DNA of 64,000 nucleotides from Rhizobium sp. ICMP 5592 (GCF_009498525.1 NZ_QSNT01000003.1:1-64000), one strand, 5' to 3'. Shown: positions 49,635 to 60,017, numbered from the stretch's first letter. Translations and numbers: made by a program. Notes: generated from the sequence alone by a model not told the origin.

Positions 49635-50909
49635 TTAACCGCCATTCGCAACGATCGAAGCGCGGTATTGTTTGACAGCATTGGTCAACTGCCCCACCAG
49701 CTTCTGCCGCCAATCGGGATCGAGCAGCAACTTCTCATCCTCCTTGTTCGACAGGAAACCCAGTTCGAGCAGAATGGAAGGCACGTCCGGCGCCTGCAAT
49801 ACGCGGAATCCGGCGTGACGATGCGGATTGTTGATCATGGCGATCTGGCCATTGAAGGAAGTCAGCACGTCCTGCGCCAGGGATATCGAAAAAGCCTGCG
49901 TCTCGCGCCGGGTCAGATCCATGAGGATGTCAGCGACGGCGGCGGGCTGGGCCTGGGTCTCGGCACCGGCGAGCTGATCGGAATTGTTTTCACGGTCGGC
50001 CACTTCGCTGGCGAGCTTGTCGGAAGCCTTGTCGGAGATGGTGTAGACCGTCGCGCCGCGAATATCCTTCTGCTTCAGCGTATCGGCATGCAGGGATATA
50101 AAGAGTGAGGCGTGGTTCTGCCGGGCGATGGTCACCCGTTGCGACAGCGACAGATATTCGTCCTTGTCGCGCGTGAGGAAAGCCTTGATGCCGGGCTGGG
50201 CATTCAGTCTGTCAGCCAGAAGCTTGGCGTAGGCGAGCGTGATTTCCTTTTCCTGCGTGACGCCATCGCTGGCGGTCGCGCCGGTGTCGATACCGCCGTG
50301 GCCGGCGTCGACGGCAACGAGGAAGATGCCGGAATCGGGCTTTTCCATCGGCACCACCGGGCCGACATCCTTGGCGGTATCGTCATTGGTCCAGCTCTGC
50401 TGCTTGACGAGCTCCGCGAATTGGGCGGCCGGCAGCATCTCCGCATCGAGTACGAGGCGATGCCCCTTGCCATTTTCGTCGGCCTGCACCTTGGCCATGA
50501 CCAGCTTCACCGGCTTGGTTGCCGTCAGCACGATGCGGGCGCTGTCCTGATCCATGGTGCCGTAACGGATATCCTTGAAGAGACCGATCGGCTTCAGGTC
50601 GGCAGCCGGAAAGCCAAAGGCTGTTGCCGGGAGATCGACGACAACGCGCACGGGGTTGTCGAGATAATGGACGGAAAAGGCCGGCTCGCGGTCCATGTCG
50701 ATAACAATGCGGGTACGGGCGTCGTCACCGGCAATGCGGGCACCATAGGCAAGCACGGGATCGGCGGCGGCCTCAGCCCTGCCAAGCGGCGAAACAATTG
50801 AAAGAGCCGTCACGGCGAGAGCCGCTATTGCCATTCGCAACACCCTCACGCCACTCTCCGCCCCATGCCGCAATCCCTTTGCCAACTGTCCGCCGCGCCC
50901 CATATTCAA
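49635..50909 (-). CDS. amiC: N-acetylmuramoyl-L-alanine amidase with AMIN domain
   Basis: A 424-residue periplasmic hydrolase. The start region MNMGRGGQLAKGLRHGAESG is a long, basic N-region before a signal sequence (MAIAALAVTALSIVSPLGRA). Residues ~55-150 form an AMIN domain (ARTRIVIDMDREPAFSVHYL) for septal targeting. The Amidase_3 domain has zinc-binding FLVAVDAGHGGIDTGA, SLFISLHAD and the catalytic Glu region PSILLELGFLSN. It cleaves peptide stems during cell separation. It is divergent from rne and upstream of PBP1A. The choice of amiC rather than amiA/B is approximate. Confidence 0.87.
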   Translation of the reverse strand: MNMGRGGQLAKGLRHGAESGVRVLRMAIAALAVTALSIVSPLGRAEAAADPVLAYGARIAGDDARTRIVIDMDREPAFSVHYLDNPVRVVVDLPATAFGFPAADLKPIGLFKDIRYGTMDQDSARIVLTATKPVKLVMAKVQADENGKGHRLVLDAEMLPAAQFAELVKQQSWTNDDTAKDVGPVVPMEKPDSGIFLVAVDAGHGGIDTGATASDGVTQEKEITLAYAKLLADRLNAQPGIKAFLTRDKDEYLSLSQRVTIARQNHASLFISLHADTLKQKDIRGATVYTISDKASDKLASEVADRENNSDQLAGAETQAQPAAVADILMDLTRRETQAFSISLAQDVLTSFNGQIAMINNPHRHAGFRVLQAPDVPSILLELGFLSNKEDEKLLLDPDWRQKLVGQLTNAVKQYRASIVANGG

Positions 50910-51536
50910 TCCGATGTCGTTTTCTGAAGTCCCAAAAGGACGGGAAAGCCATCGATGGCACGATAGTCTTTGATGTGACGGCGCGCCGGATGAAGAATCG
51001 GAAGCGCGGTCCCCGCACCTTCAACATCCGACGAATCCATCAATATTATGGCATACTTGGCTTTCCCCTTGCTATTGTGACAGATAAAACATACAACGCA
51101 TATTAGGGTAGAAGTGTTGACGGGATAGAGTCGCCGCAAAGGCAGCCGCCTCGAGTACTAGGCGCCATAAGCGGCCGTCATCCGCCGTCTCCAGTGCTTC
51201 TGCTCCCATACTGGATATCTGGATTTCCGGTTTTGCGCGGGAAATTCATCGGTGGATAGCCACCAAACGCTCTTTAAAGAGCACATTCATCGGACCCGAA
51301 CATTGGGTCTAAGGCATTGTCGATCTCGCTTGGTTACGGATGTTACCGCAGCAGCTTTTTCAAGAAGTGAACAGACCCCGGGGAACTAACGTCCCGGCTG
51401 CTGTCTGGCTGTTGTCATCGCAAAACAACCAATCGCGACTTTCATTATCCGGTGCAGCAGTGGTGGATTGCATCCAGCCTGTCTCAATGACAGGCCGGAC
51501 CCTTTCCGCATGCCAGCGCCGAGGAGCACAACTTTC
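50910..51536. other. Long leader region between the amidase gene and rne
   Basis: About 630 bp with no supported gene; the plus-strand frame 50798-51106 has no protein-like features. It should contain divergent promoters and a long rne 5' untranslated region, which in other bacteria mediates RNase E autoregulation. TTGTGA...CATATT around 51074-51105 is a possible but weak promoter. Confidence 0.5.
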
Positions 51537-54425
51537 ATGGCAGACAAAATGCTTATCGACGCGTCTCACGAGGAAGAGACGCGCGTTGTTGTCGTTCGCG
51601 GGAACCGCATAGAAGAATTTGACTTCGAGTCGCAGCACAAGAAGCAAATCCGCGGCAACATCTATCTCGCCAAGGTAACCAGGGTAGAGCCCTCGCTACA
51701 GGCCGCTTTCGTGGATTACGGCGGCAACCGGCACGGCTTCCTAGCCTTTGCCGAAATCCATCCCGACTATTACCAGATCCCGCTCGCCGACCGGCAGGCG
51801 CTCCTGAGGGCGGAAGCCGAAGAGCATCGCCGCGACGACGATGTCGAGCATGTCGAAACGGCTCTCGATCTTTCGCAGCAGGACCAGCCGGATATCGGTA
51901 TCGTCCAGAAGGACGAAGCGGTAGCGGTTACGCCCGCCATTGCGGAAGAAGCCCCTGCCCTCGAGGCAGCAGCTCCGTCCGCCGAGGCGGAAGCACCGGC
52001 CAAGAAGGCCAAGCCGCGCCGCAGCCGCAAGAAGGTGGTCGCGGAAGCTCCTGCCGACGAAGCACCCGTTGCCGAGGCAAAGGTCGACGCACCCGGCGAA
52101 GACGAGGAAGGCCCGTCCGGCGAAATGGCCGCGATGGTCGAAACCGACTCGATCTCCGAAGATGTCGACGTTTCCAAGCGCCGTCATGACGATGACGACG
52201 ACGATGATCACGACCATGAAGAGGAAGTGATCGAATCCGTCGGCGCCGAAGACGCGATGGAAGAGGTTCCGGATCGTGTGCAGCGCAAGCCGCGCAAGCA
52301 GTATCGCATCCAGGAAGTCATCAAGCGCCGGCAGATCCTGCTGGTGCAGGTTGCCAAGGAAGAGCGCGGCAACAAGGGCGCGGCTCTCACCACCTATCTC
52401 TCGCTTGCCGGCCGCTATTCTGTTCTGATGCCGAACACGGCACGCGGCGGCGGCATCTCCCGCAAGATCACCAATCCGCAGGACCGCAAGCGCCTGAAGG
52501 AAATCGCAAAGATGCTCGAAGTGCCGTTGGGCATGGGCGTCATTCTGCGTACCGCCGGCGCCAACCGCACCAAGGTCGAGGTCAAGCGCGACTTCGAATA
52601 TCTGATGCGCCTGTGGGAAAACGTCCGCACGCTGACGCTCGCTTCGACCGCTCCTTGCCTCGTTTATGAAGAAGGCAGCCTGATCAAGCGCTCGATCCGC
52701 GATCTCTACAACAAGGACATCAGCGAAGTCATCGTCTCCGGCGAGGAAGGCTATCGTGAAGCGAAAGACTTCATGAAGATGCTGATGCCGAGCCACGCCA
52801 AGGTGGTTCAGCCCTATCGCGACATCCACCCGATTTTCTCACGCTCCGGCATCGAAGCACAGCTCGACCGCATGCTGCAGCCGCAGGTGACGCTGAAGTC
52901 CGGTGGCTACCTGATCATGAACCAGACGGAAGCGCTGGTTTCGATCGACGTCAACTCCGGCCGCTCGACCCGCGAACATTCGATCGAGGACACGGCGCTT
53001 CAGACCAACCTCGAAGCCGCCGACGAAGTGGCTCGCCAGCTTCGCCTGCGCGACCTTGCCGGCCTGATCGTCATCGACTTCATCGACATGGAAGAGAAGC
53101 GCAACAACCGCGCTGTCGAGAAGAAGCTGAAGGAATGCCTGAAGAACGACCGCGCTCGCATCCAGGTCGGCCGCATCTCGCATTTCGGCCTTCTGGAAAT
53201 GTCGCGCCAGCGCATTCGCGCATCCGTTCTTGAAAGCACCACGCAGGTCTGCTCGCATTGCGGCGGCTCCGGCCATGTGCGCTCGCAGTCCTCGATCGCG
53301 CTGCATGTTCTGCGTGGGATCGAAGAGTATCTGCTCAAGAACACCACGCACGATATCACCGTCCGCACGACGCCTGAAATCGCGCTTTACCTGCTCAACC
53401 ACAAGCGTCAGACGATCGTCGATTATGAAAGCCGCTTCGGCGTCGCCATCATCATCGGCGCTGACAATGCCGTCGGTGCACAGCATTTCGCGATCGACCG
53501 TGGCGAGCCGGTGGAAAATCCGGTGAAAATCGAGACCCTGTTCAACTTCGCCGCCATTCCGGAAGACGATGACGACGATATCGTTATCGAGGCCGATGAG
53601 GACGAAGACGAAGAACTGGAAGAAAAGGCAGCCAGCGTCGAGCAGACGCCCGCTGCCCGGTCTTCCGAGGCCAATGACGGCAATCGCAAGCGCAAACGCC
53701 GCCGCCGCCGTCGCGGTGGTCGCGGCAACGAAGTCCAGACAGCTTCTCAGCCCGGAGATACCTCCGTCGAAGACGGAGATGAGGACGGAGATGAAGGCGA
53801 CGAGGACGATAGCAACGAGAACGGTGACGTCTCGGCCGTTTCCGGCAGCGACGAGGACGCCCAGCAGAAGCGTAAGCGTCGCCGCCGTGGCAAGCGTGGC
53901 GGTCGTCGGAATCGTGATGGTGAAGGCGAAGGCAATGAATTGGCTGCCGGCGAAGAATCCGGCGCCGACGAAGGCACTGACGGTGAGGATAACGGCGAAA
54001 ACAATGTCGGCGTGACAGTCGCCGAAATCGTCATTACCGAAGGCGAAGCCGCCGTTGAAAGCCAGCCGGCCATGGCCGCTGTCGAGACGGCATCCACCGT
54101 CACCGAAGACGTAAAGCCTGCCAAGAGCCGCAGCCGTCGCAAGCCGAAGGCCGAACCATCGCCTGTGGAAGCTCCGGTCGTCGAAGCGGCGCCTGTCGCT
54201 GGCGCTGAAGCCGAAACGGTTGCCGAAATCGCAGTCGATCTCGACACCCCGGCTGAACCGGTCGTTGCCGCGGAACCCGAAGCGGCCAAGCCGGCACGCG
54301 CCAACCGCGAATCGAACGTCTCTTCCTCCGAGCCGGTAGTCAAATCCACCCGCACCAACGAGGGCACCGACAGCGACGGTAAGCCAAAGAAGGCTGGCTG
54401 GTGGCAGCGCCGCGGCTTCTTCTGA
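51537..54425 (+). CDS. rne: Ribonuclease E
   Basis: A 962-residue endoribonuclease, the core of the RNA degradosome. ATG at 51537 (MADKMLIDASHEEETRVVVV) has GAGGAG ten bases before it. The S1 domain (GNIYLAKVTRVEPSLQAAFV, DYGGNRHGFLAF) is interrupted by a ~170-residue acidic/Ala insert (about 100-270), typical of alphaproteobacteria. The catalytic domain shows SIDVNSGRSTREHSIEDTAL and GLIVIDFIDMEEKRN with metal-binding Asp; the Zn-link is QVCSHCGGSGHVRS. A long Arg-rich and acidic C-terminal scaffold ends with the conserved WWQRRGFF tail. Confidence 0.95.
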   Translation: MADKMLIDASHEEETRVVVVRGNRIEEFDFESQHKKQIRGNIYLAKVTRVEPSLQAAFVDYGGNRHGFLAFAEIHPDYYQIPLADRQALLRAEAEEHRRDDDVEHVETALDLSQQDQPDIGIVQKDEAVAVTPAIAEEAPALEAAAPSAEAEAPAKKAKPRRSRKKVVAEAPADEAPVAEAKVDAPGEDEEGPSGEMAAMVETDSISEDVDVSKRRHDDDDDDDHDHEEEVIESVGAEDAMEEVPDRVQRKPRKQYRIQEVIKRRQILLVQVAKEERGNKGAALTTYLSLAGRYSVLMPNTARGGGISRKITNPQDRKRLKEIAKMLEVPLGMGVILRTAGANRTKVEVKRDFEYLMRLWENVRTLTLASTAPCLVYEEGSLIKRSIRDLYNKDISEVIVSGEEGYREAKDFMKMLMPSHAKVVQPYRDIHPIFSRSGIEAQLDRMLQPQVTLKSGGYLIMNQTEALVSIDVNSGRSTREHSIEDTALQTNLEAADEVARQLRLRDLAGLIVIDFIDMEEKRNNRAVEKKLKECLKNDRARIQVGRISHFGLLEMSRQRIRASVLESTTQVCSHCGGSGHVRSQSSIALHVLRGIEEYLLKNTTHDITVRTTPEIALYLLNHKRQTIVDYESRFGVAIIIGADNAVGAQHFAIDRGEPVENPVKIETLFNFAAIPEDDDDDIVIEADEDEDEELEEKAASVEQTPAARSSEANDGNRKRKRRRRRRGGRGNEVQTASQPGDTSVEDGDEDGDEGDEDDSNENGDVSAVSGSDEDAQQKRKRRRRGKRGGRRNRDGEGEGNELAAGEESGADEGTDGEDNGENNVGVTVAEIVITEGEAAVESQPAMAAVETASTVTEDVKPAKSRSRRKPKAEPSPVEAPVVEAAPVAGAEAETVAEIAVDLDTPAEPVVAAEPEAAKPARANRESNVSSSEPVVKSTRTNEGTDSDGKPKKAGWWQRRGFF

Positions 54426-54446
54426 ACGCTGCTATTCGGATGAATT

Positions 54447-54483
54447 AAAAAACCGGCCGCGGTGACACGGCCGGTTTTTTTGT
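54447..54483 (+). terminator. Rho-independent terminator of rne
   Basis: AACCGGCCG (54451-54459) pairs with CGGCCGGTT around an 8-nt loop and is followed by a run of seven T. A-run on the left also makes it usable in the other direction. Confidence 0.93.
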
Positions 54484-54519
54484 TTTGAAAGACTATTCTT
54501 TTCCCAACCCCACCCTCGT

Positions 54520-54646
54520 CCTTCGACGGGCTCAGGGTGAGGGTTAGCCCTTCAAGCTCGGGTAATTGCTGATCTTCAAGCCTGGAGGTGCTCATTTTTG
54601 GACAGGCCAGAACACTCGCTCCGCCTCACCCTGAGCTTGTCGAAGG
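54520..54646. repeat. Rhizobial palindromic intergenic element
   Basis: CCTTCGACGGGCTCAGGGTG (54520-54539, continuing AGGG) is inverted at 54624-54646 (CCTCACCCTGAGCTTGTCG, then AAGG), differing at two positions. The arms are about 23 bp with 80 bp between. This word is a common intergenic repeat in Rhizobium and related genomes. It lies in the convergent gap between rne and the aminotransferase gene. Confidence 0.8.
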
Positions 54647-54746
54647 GCGATGCGGCCCGATTGGCGGGCCTCCCGCTCCTCACAATTTGATTCAAGGGCT
54701 TCCTGAAATACCTTCAAAACCCATCGCAAGTGGCTGATATAGGATT

Positions 54747-55910
54747 CTATTTCAGCCAGGCAGCCATGCGCTCGACGGCTTCCTCGATCTCTGCATTCGA
54801 GCCGGCATAGGATAGGCGCATCGCGCGGTGTCCCTCGATCGGATCGAAGTCGAGGCCGGGTGTGGCGGCGACATTGATGTCTGCCAGCATCTTGCGAGCG
54901 AAGGCCATGCTGTCGTTGGTGAACCTCGTCACGTCGACATAGGCGTAGAAGGCGCCGTCCATCGGCGAGGCGATGGAGAAGCCGATTTCGGGCAGGCGCT
55001 GCGTCAGGAAATCGCGGTTGCGGCGATAGCTCTCGCGATAGGTGTCCAGTTCGACCCCTGCCTCCAGAGCTGCCGTGGCGGCAATCTGCGACAGTTCCGG
55101 CGCCGAGATGTAAAGGCTTTGAGCGACGCGCTCGACCGGGCGCACCAGCCGCTCCGGCAATACCATCCAGCCGATGCGCCAGCCGGTCATGCAATAGTAT
55201 TTCGAGAAGGAGTTGATGACGATCGCCTCGTCCGTCAATTCCAGCGCACTCGTCTCCTCGCCGACGAAGGTCAGGCCATGATAGATCTCGTCGGAGATGA
55301 AAGCGATCGAGCGATCGGCGCAATAATCGGCGAGCGTCTTCAGTGCCGCCCTGCCCGTCACCGTGCCGGTCGGATTGGCGGGGCTTGCGAGCAGCACACC
55401 CTTCAGCCGCTTGCCGCTGGCGACCTGCGCCGCCTCCAGGCTCTCCGGCGTCAGCGTGAAATGCGTTTCGGCCGTGACGGGTACCTCGACGACATCGAGC
55501 CCGAGGGCGGCAAGGATGTTGCGATAGGCCGGGTAGCCAGGCCGGGCAATGGCGACACTGTCACCGGGGTCAAACAGCGTCAGGAAGGCGAGATTGAAAC
55601 CGGCCGACGAACCGGTGGTGATGGCGATCCGTGCAGGGTCGATTTCCAGGCCATGCCGCGTCCGGTAATGGCCGGCGAGCGCCTGCTTCAGCGCCAGCGT
55701 GCCGAGCGCATCGGTATAGCCGATACGACCATGGTCGAGCGCTGTGCGGGCCGCCACAAGTGCTGCTTGGGGTGTGGGATGCGACGGCTGGCCGACGGCC
55801 ATGGAGATGACTGCATGCCCCGCCTGCCGTCGCCGCGTCGCCTCCGCCAGCACGTCCATGGCATGGAAGGGTTCGACATCGCTGCGTTTGGATAGGGAAA
55901 ACAAGATCAA
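54747..55910 (-). CDS. PLP-dependent aminotransferase, class I/II
   Basis: A 387-residue fold-type I enzyme starting MILFSLSKRSDVEPFHAMDV. GHAVISMAVGQPSHPTPQAA is the N-terminal substrate segment, TTGSSAGFNLAFLTLFDPGD the cofactor loop, ASPANPTGTVTGRAAL the N-P-T-G motif and VINSFSKYYCMTGWRIGWMV holds the PLP lysine (SFSKYY) with the phosphate-binding Arg. SYAGSNAEIEEAVERMAAWL is the C-terminal helix. Amino acid specificity cannot be told from sequence by eye. It is convergent with rne and divergent from the DsbA-like gene. Confidence 0.9.
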   Translation of the reverse strand: MILFSLSKRSDVEPFHAMDVLAEATRRRQAGHAVISMAVGQPSHPTPQAALVAARTALDHGRIGYTDALGTLALKQALAGHYRTRHGLEIDPARIAITTGSSAGFNLAFLTLFDPGDSVAIARPGYPAYRNILAALGLDVVEVPVTAETHFTLTPESLEAAQVASGKRLKGVLLASPANPTGTVTGRAALKTLADYCADRSIAFISDEIYHGLTFVGEETSALELTDEAIVINSFSKYYCMTGWRIGWMVLPERLVRPVERVAQSLYISAPELSQIAATAALEAGVELDTYRESYRRNRDFLTQRLPEIGFSIASPMDGAFYAYVDVTRFTNDSMAFARKMLADINVAATPGLDFDPIEGHRAMRLSYAGSNAEIEEAVERMAAWLK

Positions 55911-56117
55911 TTCTCTCTTCAGATCGGATGGGCGTGTGACAATTGCCGCAATATCGGCCTGTTCACAATCCCGCGATTGCCGCTTCGCCGTGAAAATTCC
56001 TGTTTCTGGAAATAAGCATGCACCGTAAATTGCCGATAGCTATTTGCGGATTTTAACCTGCCGGTGCTATGCCGCACCCGACGATGACGTCTTAGCATCG
56101 ACTCGAACGAGGACCCA

Positions 56118-56885
56118 ATGACCCTTTTTTCCAAAACCCTGCTGACGGTTTCGGCGGTTGCCATTGCCGCATCGCTCGCCTTCGTCCAGCCCGCAGCCGC
56201 GCTGGATGATCAGCAGAAGAAGGAGTTCGGAGAGTTCATCAAGGAATATCTCGTCGAGCACCCTGAAGTCCTGCTGGATGCGCAGGCGGCGCTTGAGAAG
56301 AAGCAGGACGCGGCACGCCTTGCCCAGTCGAGCCAGGCAGTCACCCAGAACAAGGACGCCATCTTCAATTCGAAGAACGATGTCTCGATCGGCAATCCGA
56401 AGGGCGATATCACCGTCGTCGAATTCTTCGACTATAATTGCACCTATTGCCGCCATGCGCTCAGCGACATGGACACGCTGCTGAAGCAGGACACGAATGT
56501 GCGCTTCGTGCTGAAGGAATTTCCGATCCTTGGACCGGATTCCGTTGCGGCATCAAGGGTCTCCGATGCTTTCCGCAAGCTGGCGCCTGAAAAATACGCC
56601 GCCTTCCATCGCGCCCTGCTCGGCAGCGACGGCCGCGCCTCGGAAGACAGCGCCATCGAAGTCGCTGGTTCGCTCGGCGTCAGCGAGGCCGCGATCCGCG
56701 CCGAGATGGCCAAGAGCCCGAACACCGATTCGGTCAAGGCCACCTACCAGCTCGCCACCGATCTCAACGTCACCGGCACGCCGGCCTATGTCATCGGCAA
56801 CGAGACGATCTCGGGCGCCATCGGCCTGGAGGCCATCCAGCAGAAGATCGCCAATGTCCGCAGTTGCGGCAAGACCACCTGCTGA
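56118..56885 (+). CDS. DsbA-family periplasmic thiol oxidoreductase
   Basis: A 255-residue exported protein. MTLFSKTLLTVSAVAIAASL is a signal peptide with cleavage near AAA-LDD. A helical N-terminal segment (DQQKKEFGEFIKEYLVEHPE) is followed by the thioredoxin fold with insert: ITVVEFFDYNCTYCRHAL carries the CTYC active site and NVTGTPAYVIGNETISG the cis-Pro loop (GTP). The N-terminal dimer-like helix resembles Com1/ScsC/DsbC-like members. It would oxidise or isomerise disulphides in the periplasm. Single gene. Confidence 0.88.
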   Translation: MTLFSKTLLTVSAVAIAASLAFVQPAAALDDQQKKEFGEFIKEYLVEHPEVLLDAQAALEKKQDAARLAQSSQAVTQNKDAIFNSKNDVSIGNPKGDITVVEFFDYNCTYCRHALSDMDTLLKQDTNVRFVLKEFPILGPDSVAASRVSDAFRKLAPEKYAAFHRALLGSDGRASEDSAIEVAGSLGVSEAAIRAEMAKSPNTDSVKATYQLATDLNVTGTPAYVIGNETISGAIGLEAIQQKIANVRSCGKTTC

Positions 56886-57097
56886 ACCAAAGGGCCTGAC
56901 GACCTCACGCGGTCGCCGGGCAGGCAGCACTCTAGAAGGCAGCCAGGCCTTCATGAAATCGAACCGCTTCCGAATTGAGCGCAAAATCGCCAAAATCGGA
57001 GCGTTTCCACATCAGACACGCGCACCCTCCCATCTGGGGGCTTTCCTCTGGGCCCTCGGGAGTCTATAGGTTGCGCTGCACTTTGACGGAACCTCTG

Positions 57098-57535
57098 ATG
57101 GCGCAAACCATTTTCGTCCTGAACGGACCCAATTTGAATGCCCTTGGCAAGCGCGAGCCGGGCATCTATGGCGGCAAGACACTCAAGGATATCGAAGCCG
57201 ATTGTAAGTCCGTGGGCGAAAGCCTGGGCTTCGTCGTCGATTTCCGCCAGAGCAATCATGAAGGCGTGCTGGTCGACTGGATGCACGAAGCCGGCGACAC
57301 GGCCGCTGGCGTCGCGATCAACCCCGGCGCCTATGGCCATACGTCGATAGCGCTTCATGATGCAATCCGGGCGATTTCCATTCCAGTGGTGGAGGTTCAT
57401 ATTTCCAACATCCACGCGCGCGAAGAATTCCGGCACAAATCGATGATCGCGCCCGCCGCCAAGGGCATGATCTGCGGTTTCGGGCCTCACAGTTACATCC
57501 TGGCGCTGCACGCGCTGAAATCCATCACACAATGA
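57098..57535 (+). CDS. aroQ: Type II 3-dehydroquinate dehydratase
   Basis: A 145-residue enzyme of the shikimate pathway converting 3-dehydroquinate to 3-dehydroshikimate. ATG at 57098 (MAQTIFVLNGPNLNALGKRE) replaces the longer reading. Visible motifs: LNGPNLNALGKREPGIYG (lid with catalytic Arg/Tyr), RQSNHEGVLVDWMHEA, INPGAYGHTSIALHDA (catalytic His region) and VEVHISNIHAREEFRHKS. Length is standard. It lies 25 bp upstream of accB and may be co-transcribed with accB-accC, as in many proteobacteria. Confidence 0.95.
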   Translation: MAQTIFVLNGPNLNALGKREPGIYGGKTLKDIEADCKSVGESLGFVVDFRQSNHEGVLVDWMHEAGDTAAGVAINPGAYGHTSIALHDAIRAISIPVVEVHISNIHAREEFRHKSMIAPAAKGMICGFGPHSYILALHALKSITQ

Positions 57536-57559
57536 CAAGAATTACAGGGCACAAGATCC

Positions 57560-58030
57560 ATGGCTGAAAAGAAAACGGGTATCGACCAGGCGCTGATCCG
57601 CGACCTCGCCAATATTCTCAATGAAACCGATCTGACCGAGATCGAAGTCGAACAGGAAGATCTGCGTATCCGCGTCTCCCGCGCTGGCACGACGCAATAT
57701 GTTCAGGCGCCGATCGCAGCGCCTGCCTATGCCGCAGCGGCTCCCGCTGCCGCACCGGCAGCAGCTGCTGCTCCCGCCGGCAAGGTTCGCAACCCGGACA
57801 GTGTCGTCAGCGCCCCGATGGTCGGCACGGTCTATCTGGCGTCCGCGCCGGGTGCGGCCGCCTTCGTCCAGGTCGGCTCCGCCGTCAAGGAAGGCCAGAC
57901 GCTGCTGATCATCGAAGCGATGAAGACGATGAACCAGATCCCTGCGCCCAAGTCCGGAACGGTGACCGAAATCCTCATCAAGGATGGAAGCCCGGTCGAA
58001 TACGGCGAAGCCCTGGTGGTCATCGAGTAA
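57560..58030 (+). CDS. accB: Biotin carboxyl carrier protein of acetyl-CoA carboxylase
   Basis: A 156-residue subunit. The N-terminal ~55 residues ([20 protein letters not shown]) bind biotin carboxylase. An Ala/Pro linker (about 52-75) leads to the biotinyl domain with [20 protein letters not shown] and [20 protein letters not shown], where the Lys of EAMKT is biotinylated (Thr replaces the common second Met). It carries carboxybiotin between accC and the carboxyltransferase in fatty acid synthesis. accC follows within 5 bp. Confidence 0.95.
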   Translation: MAEKKTGIDQALIRDLANILNETDLTEIEVEQEDLRIRVSRAGTTQYVQAPIAAPAYAAAAPAAAPAAAAAPAGKVRNPDSVVSAPMVGTVYLASAPGAAAFVQVGSAVKEGQTLLIIEAMKTMNQIPAPKSGTVTEILIKDGSPVEYGEALVVIE

Positions 58031-58034
58031 GCCC

Positions 58035-59387
58035 ATGCCCATGATTTCGAAGATACTCATAGCCAATCGCGGAGAGATCGCCCTTCGGGTGCTGCGCGCC
58101 TGCAAGGAGCTTGGCATCGCGACCGTTGCCGTGCACTCGACAGCCGACGCCGACGCGATGCATGTGCGTCTGGCGGATGAAAGCGTGTGCATCGGCCCGC
58201 CGCCGTCACGCGAGAGCTATCTCAACATCCATCAGATCGTCGCCGCCTGCGAGATCACCGGCGCCGACGCCGTGCATCCGGGCTATGGGTTTCTGTCGGA
58301 AAACGCCAAGTTCGCCGATATCCTCGATGCACATGGGATCACCTTCATCGGCCCGACGGCGGATCACATCCGCATCATGGGCGACAAGATCACCGCCAAG
58401 ACGACCGCGCAGCAACTCGGCATTCCCGTCGTTCCCGGTTCGGACGGCGAAGTGAAGACCGAAGAGGAAGCGCTGAAGACGGCGAAGGAAATCGGCTATC
58501 CCGTGCTGATTAAGGCGACCGCCGGCGGCGGCGGCCGTGGCATGAAGGTTGCCCGCACGGAAGCGGATGTCCTTGAAGCCTGGTCGACGGCGCGCACCGA
58601 AGCGGCAGCCGCCTTCGGCAACGAATCCGTCTACATGGAAAAATACCTCGGCAAGCCGCGCCACATCGAAATCCAGGTTTTCGGTGACGGCGAAGGCAAT
58701 GCCATCCATCTGGGCGAACGCGACTGCTCGCTGCAGCGCCGCCACCAGAAGGTCTGGGAAGAAGCGAACTCGCCGGCACTCAACGTCGAGCAGCGCATGA
58801 AGATCGGCCAGATCTGCGCTGACGCCATGAAGAAGCTGAAGTACCGCGGCGCCGGCACGATCGAATTTCTCTACGAAAACGGCGAGTTCTATTTCATCGA
58901 AATGAACACCCGTCTGCAGGTGGAGCATCCGGTCACGGAAGCAATCACCGGCATCGATCTCGTGCACGAACAGATCCGCGTCGCCTCGGGCGGCGGTCTG
59001 TCGGTGACGCAGGATGAAGTGCATTTCCATGGCCATGCCATCGAGTGCCGTATCAATGCCGAAGACGCGCGCACTTTCGTACCCTCCCCCGGCACGATCA
59101 CGCATTTCCACGCCCCCGGCGGTCTTGGCGTGCGTATCGATTCCGGTGCCTATCAGGGCTACAAGATCCCTCCCTACTACGACAGCCTCATCGGCAAGCT
59201 CATCGTGCACGGCCGCACCCGCGTCGAATGCATGATGCGCCTGCGTCGCGCGCTGGACGAATTCGTGGTCGATGGGATCAAGACTACGCTGCCACTGTTC
59301 CAGGATCTGGTTTCCAATCAGGATATCGCCAATGGCGATTACGATATCCATTGGCTGGAAGACTACCTGGCGAAGACCTCGGTCTAA
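58035..59387 (+). CDS. accC: Biotin carboxylase subunit of acetyl-CoA carboxylase
   Basis: A 450-residue ATP-grasp enzyme; ATG at 58035 is used, with a second at 58041 giving 448 residues ([20 protein letters not shown]). Motifs: [32 protein letters not shown] (ATP glycine loop), [37 protein letters not shown] and [20 protein letters not shown] (catalytic Glu/Asn/Arg). It carboxylates biotin on AccB using ATP and bicarbonate. It forms an operon with accB and probably aat. Confidence 0.96.
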   Translation: MPMISKILIANRGEIALRVLRACKELGIATVAVHSTADADAMHVRLADESVCIGPPPSRESYLNIHQIVAACEITGADAVHPGYGFLSENAKFADILDAHGITFIGPTADHIRIMGDKITAKTTAQQLGIPVVPGSDGEVKTEEEALKTAKEIGYPVLIKATAGGGGRGMKVARTEADVLEAWSTARTEAAAAFGNESVYMEKYLGKPRHIEIQVFGDGEGNAIHLGERDCSLQRRHQKVWEEANSPALNVEQRMKIGQICADAMKKLKYRGAGTIEFLYENGEFYFIEMNTRLQVEHPVTEAITGIDLVHEQIRVASGGGLSVTQDEVHFHGHAIECRINAEDARTFVPSPGTITHFHAPGGLGVRIDSGAYQGYKIPPYYDSLIGKLIVHGRTRVECMMRLRRALDEFVVDGIKTTLPLFQDLVSNQDIANGDYDIHWLEDYLAKTSV

Positions 59388-59393
59388 GCGCCC

Positions 59394-60017
59394 ATGGCAC
59401 GGCCGCGCGGCAGAAATCCCGGCATTACTCCGGAAATTCTGCTGCGCGCCTATTCCATCGGGCTCTTCCCGATGGCGGAATCGGCCGATGATCCCGAAAT
59501 CTTCTGGGTCGAGCCGGAACTGCGCGGCGTCCTGCCGCTCGACGCCTTTCACATTTCGAAAAGCCTGACGAAGACCATCCGCCAAAAACCTTTCGATATC
59601 CGCTTCAATACGGATTTCGACGCCGTCATCGCCGCCTGCGCCGAGCAGACCAGCGGCCGCCCCAGCACCTGGATCAACAAGACGATCCGAGCGCTCTATT
59701 CGACCCTCCACCATATCGGCCACGCCCATTCCGTCGAAGCATGGGATGGCAACATGCTGGTCGGAGGATTGTACGGCGTATCGCTCGGTTCGGCCTTCTT
59801 CGGGGAGAGCATGTTCTCGCGCCGCACGGACGCCTCGAAGATCTGCCTTGTGCATCTGGTCGAGCGCCTGAGAGAGCGCGGTTTCACCCTGCTCGACACG
59901 CAGTTCACCACCGAGCACCTGAAGACATTCGGCGCGATCGACATGCCGAAGGACGAATACGCAAGGATGCTGGAAAAGGCGATGGAATCGCCCAATTTGA
60001 GCTTCTCGGGCGGTTAA
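59394..60017 (+). CDS. aat: Leucyl/phenylalanyl-tRNA--protein transferase
   Basis: A 207-residue enzyme that adds Leu or Phe to N-terminal Arg/Lys of proteins, making them N-degrons for ClpS/Clp[22 protein letters not shown] and [20 protein letters not shown] are the conserved N-terminal region; [40 protein letters not shown] and [20 protein letters not shown] are the GNAT-like catalytic core, and [19 protein letters not shown] the C-terminal motif. Its start is 7 bp after accC, suggesting one operon. Confidence 0.95.
   Translation: MARPRGRNPGITPEILLRAYSIGLFPMAESADDPEIFWVEPELRGVLPLDAFHISKSLTKTIRQKPFDIRFNTDFDAVIAACAEQTSGRPSTWINKTIRALYSTLHHIGHAHSVEAWDGNMLVGGLYGVSLGSAFFGESMFSRRTDASKICLVHLVERLRERGFTLLDTQFTTEHLKTFGAIDMPKDEYARMLEKAMESPNLSFSGG

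Noticed and set aside
47521..49638. 705-residue plus-strand frame opposite PBP1A
   Set aside because: Shadow of the penicillin-binding protein gene, without any recognisable domain.
50798..51106. 102-residue plus-strand gene upstream of rne
   Set aside because: Begins inside the amidase gene on the opposite strand and has no motif or coupling; the region is better explained as promoters and the rne leader.
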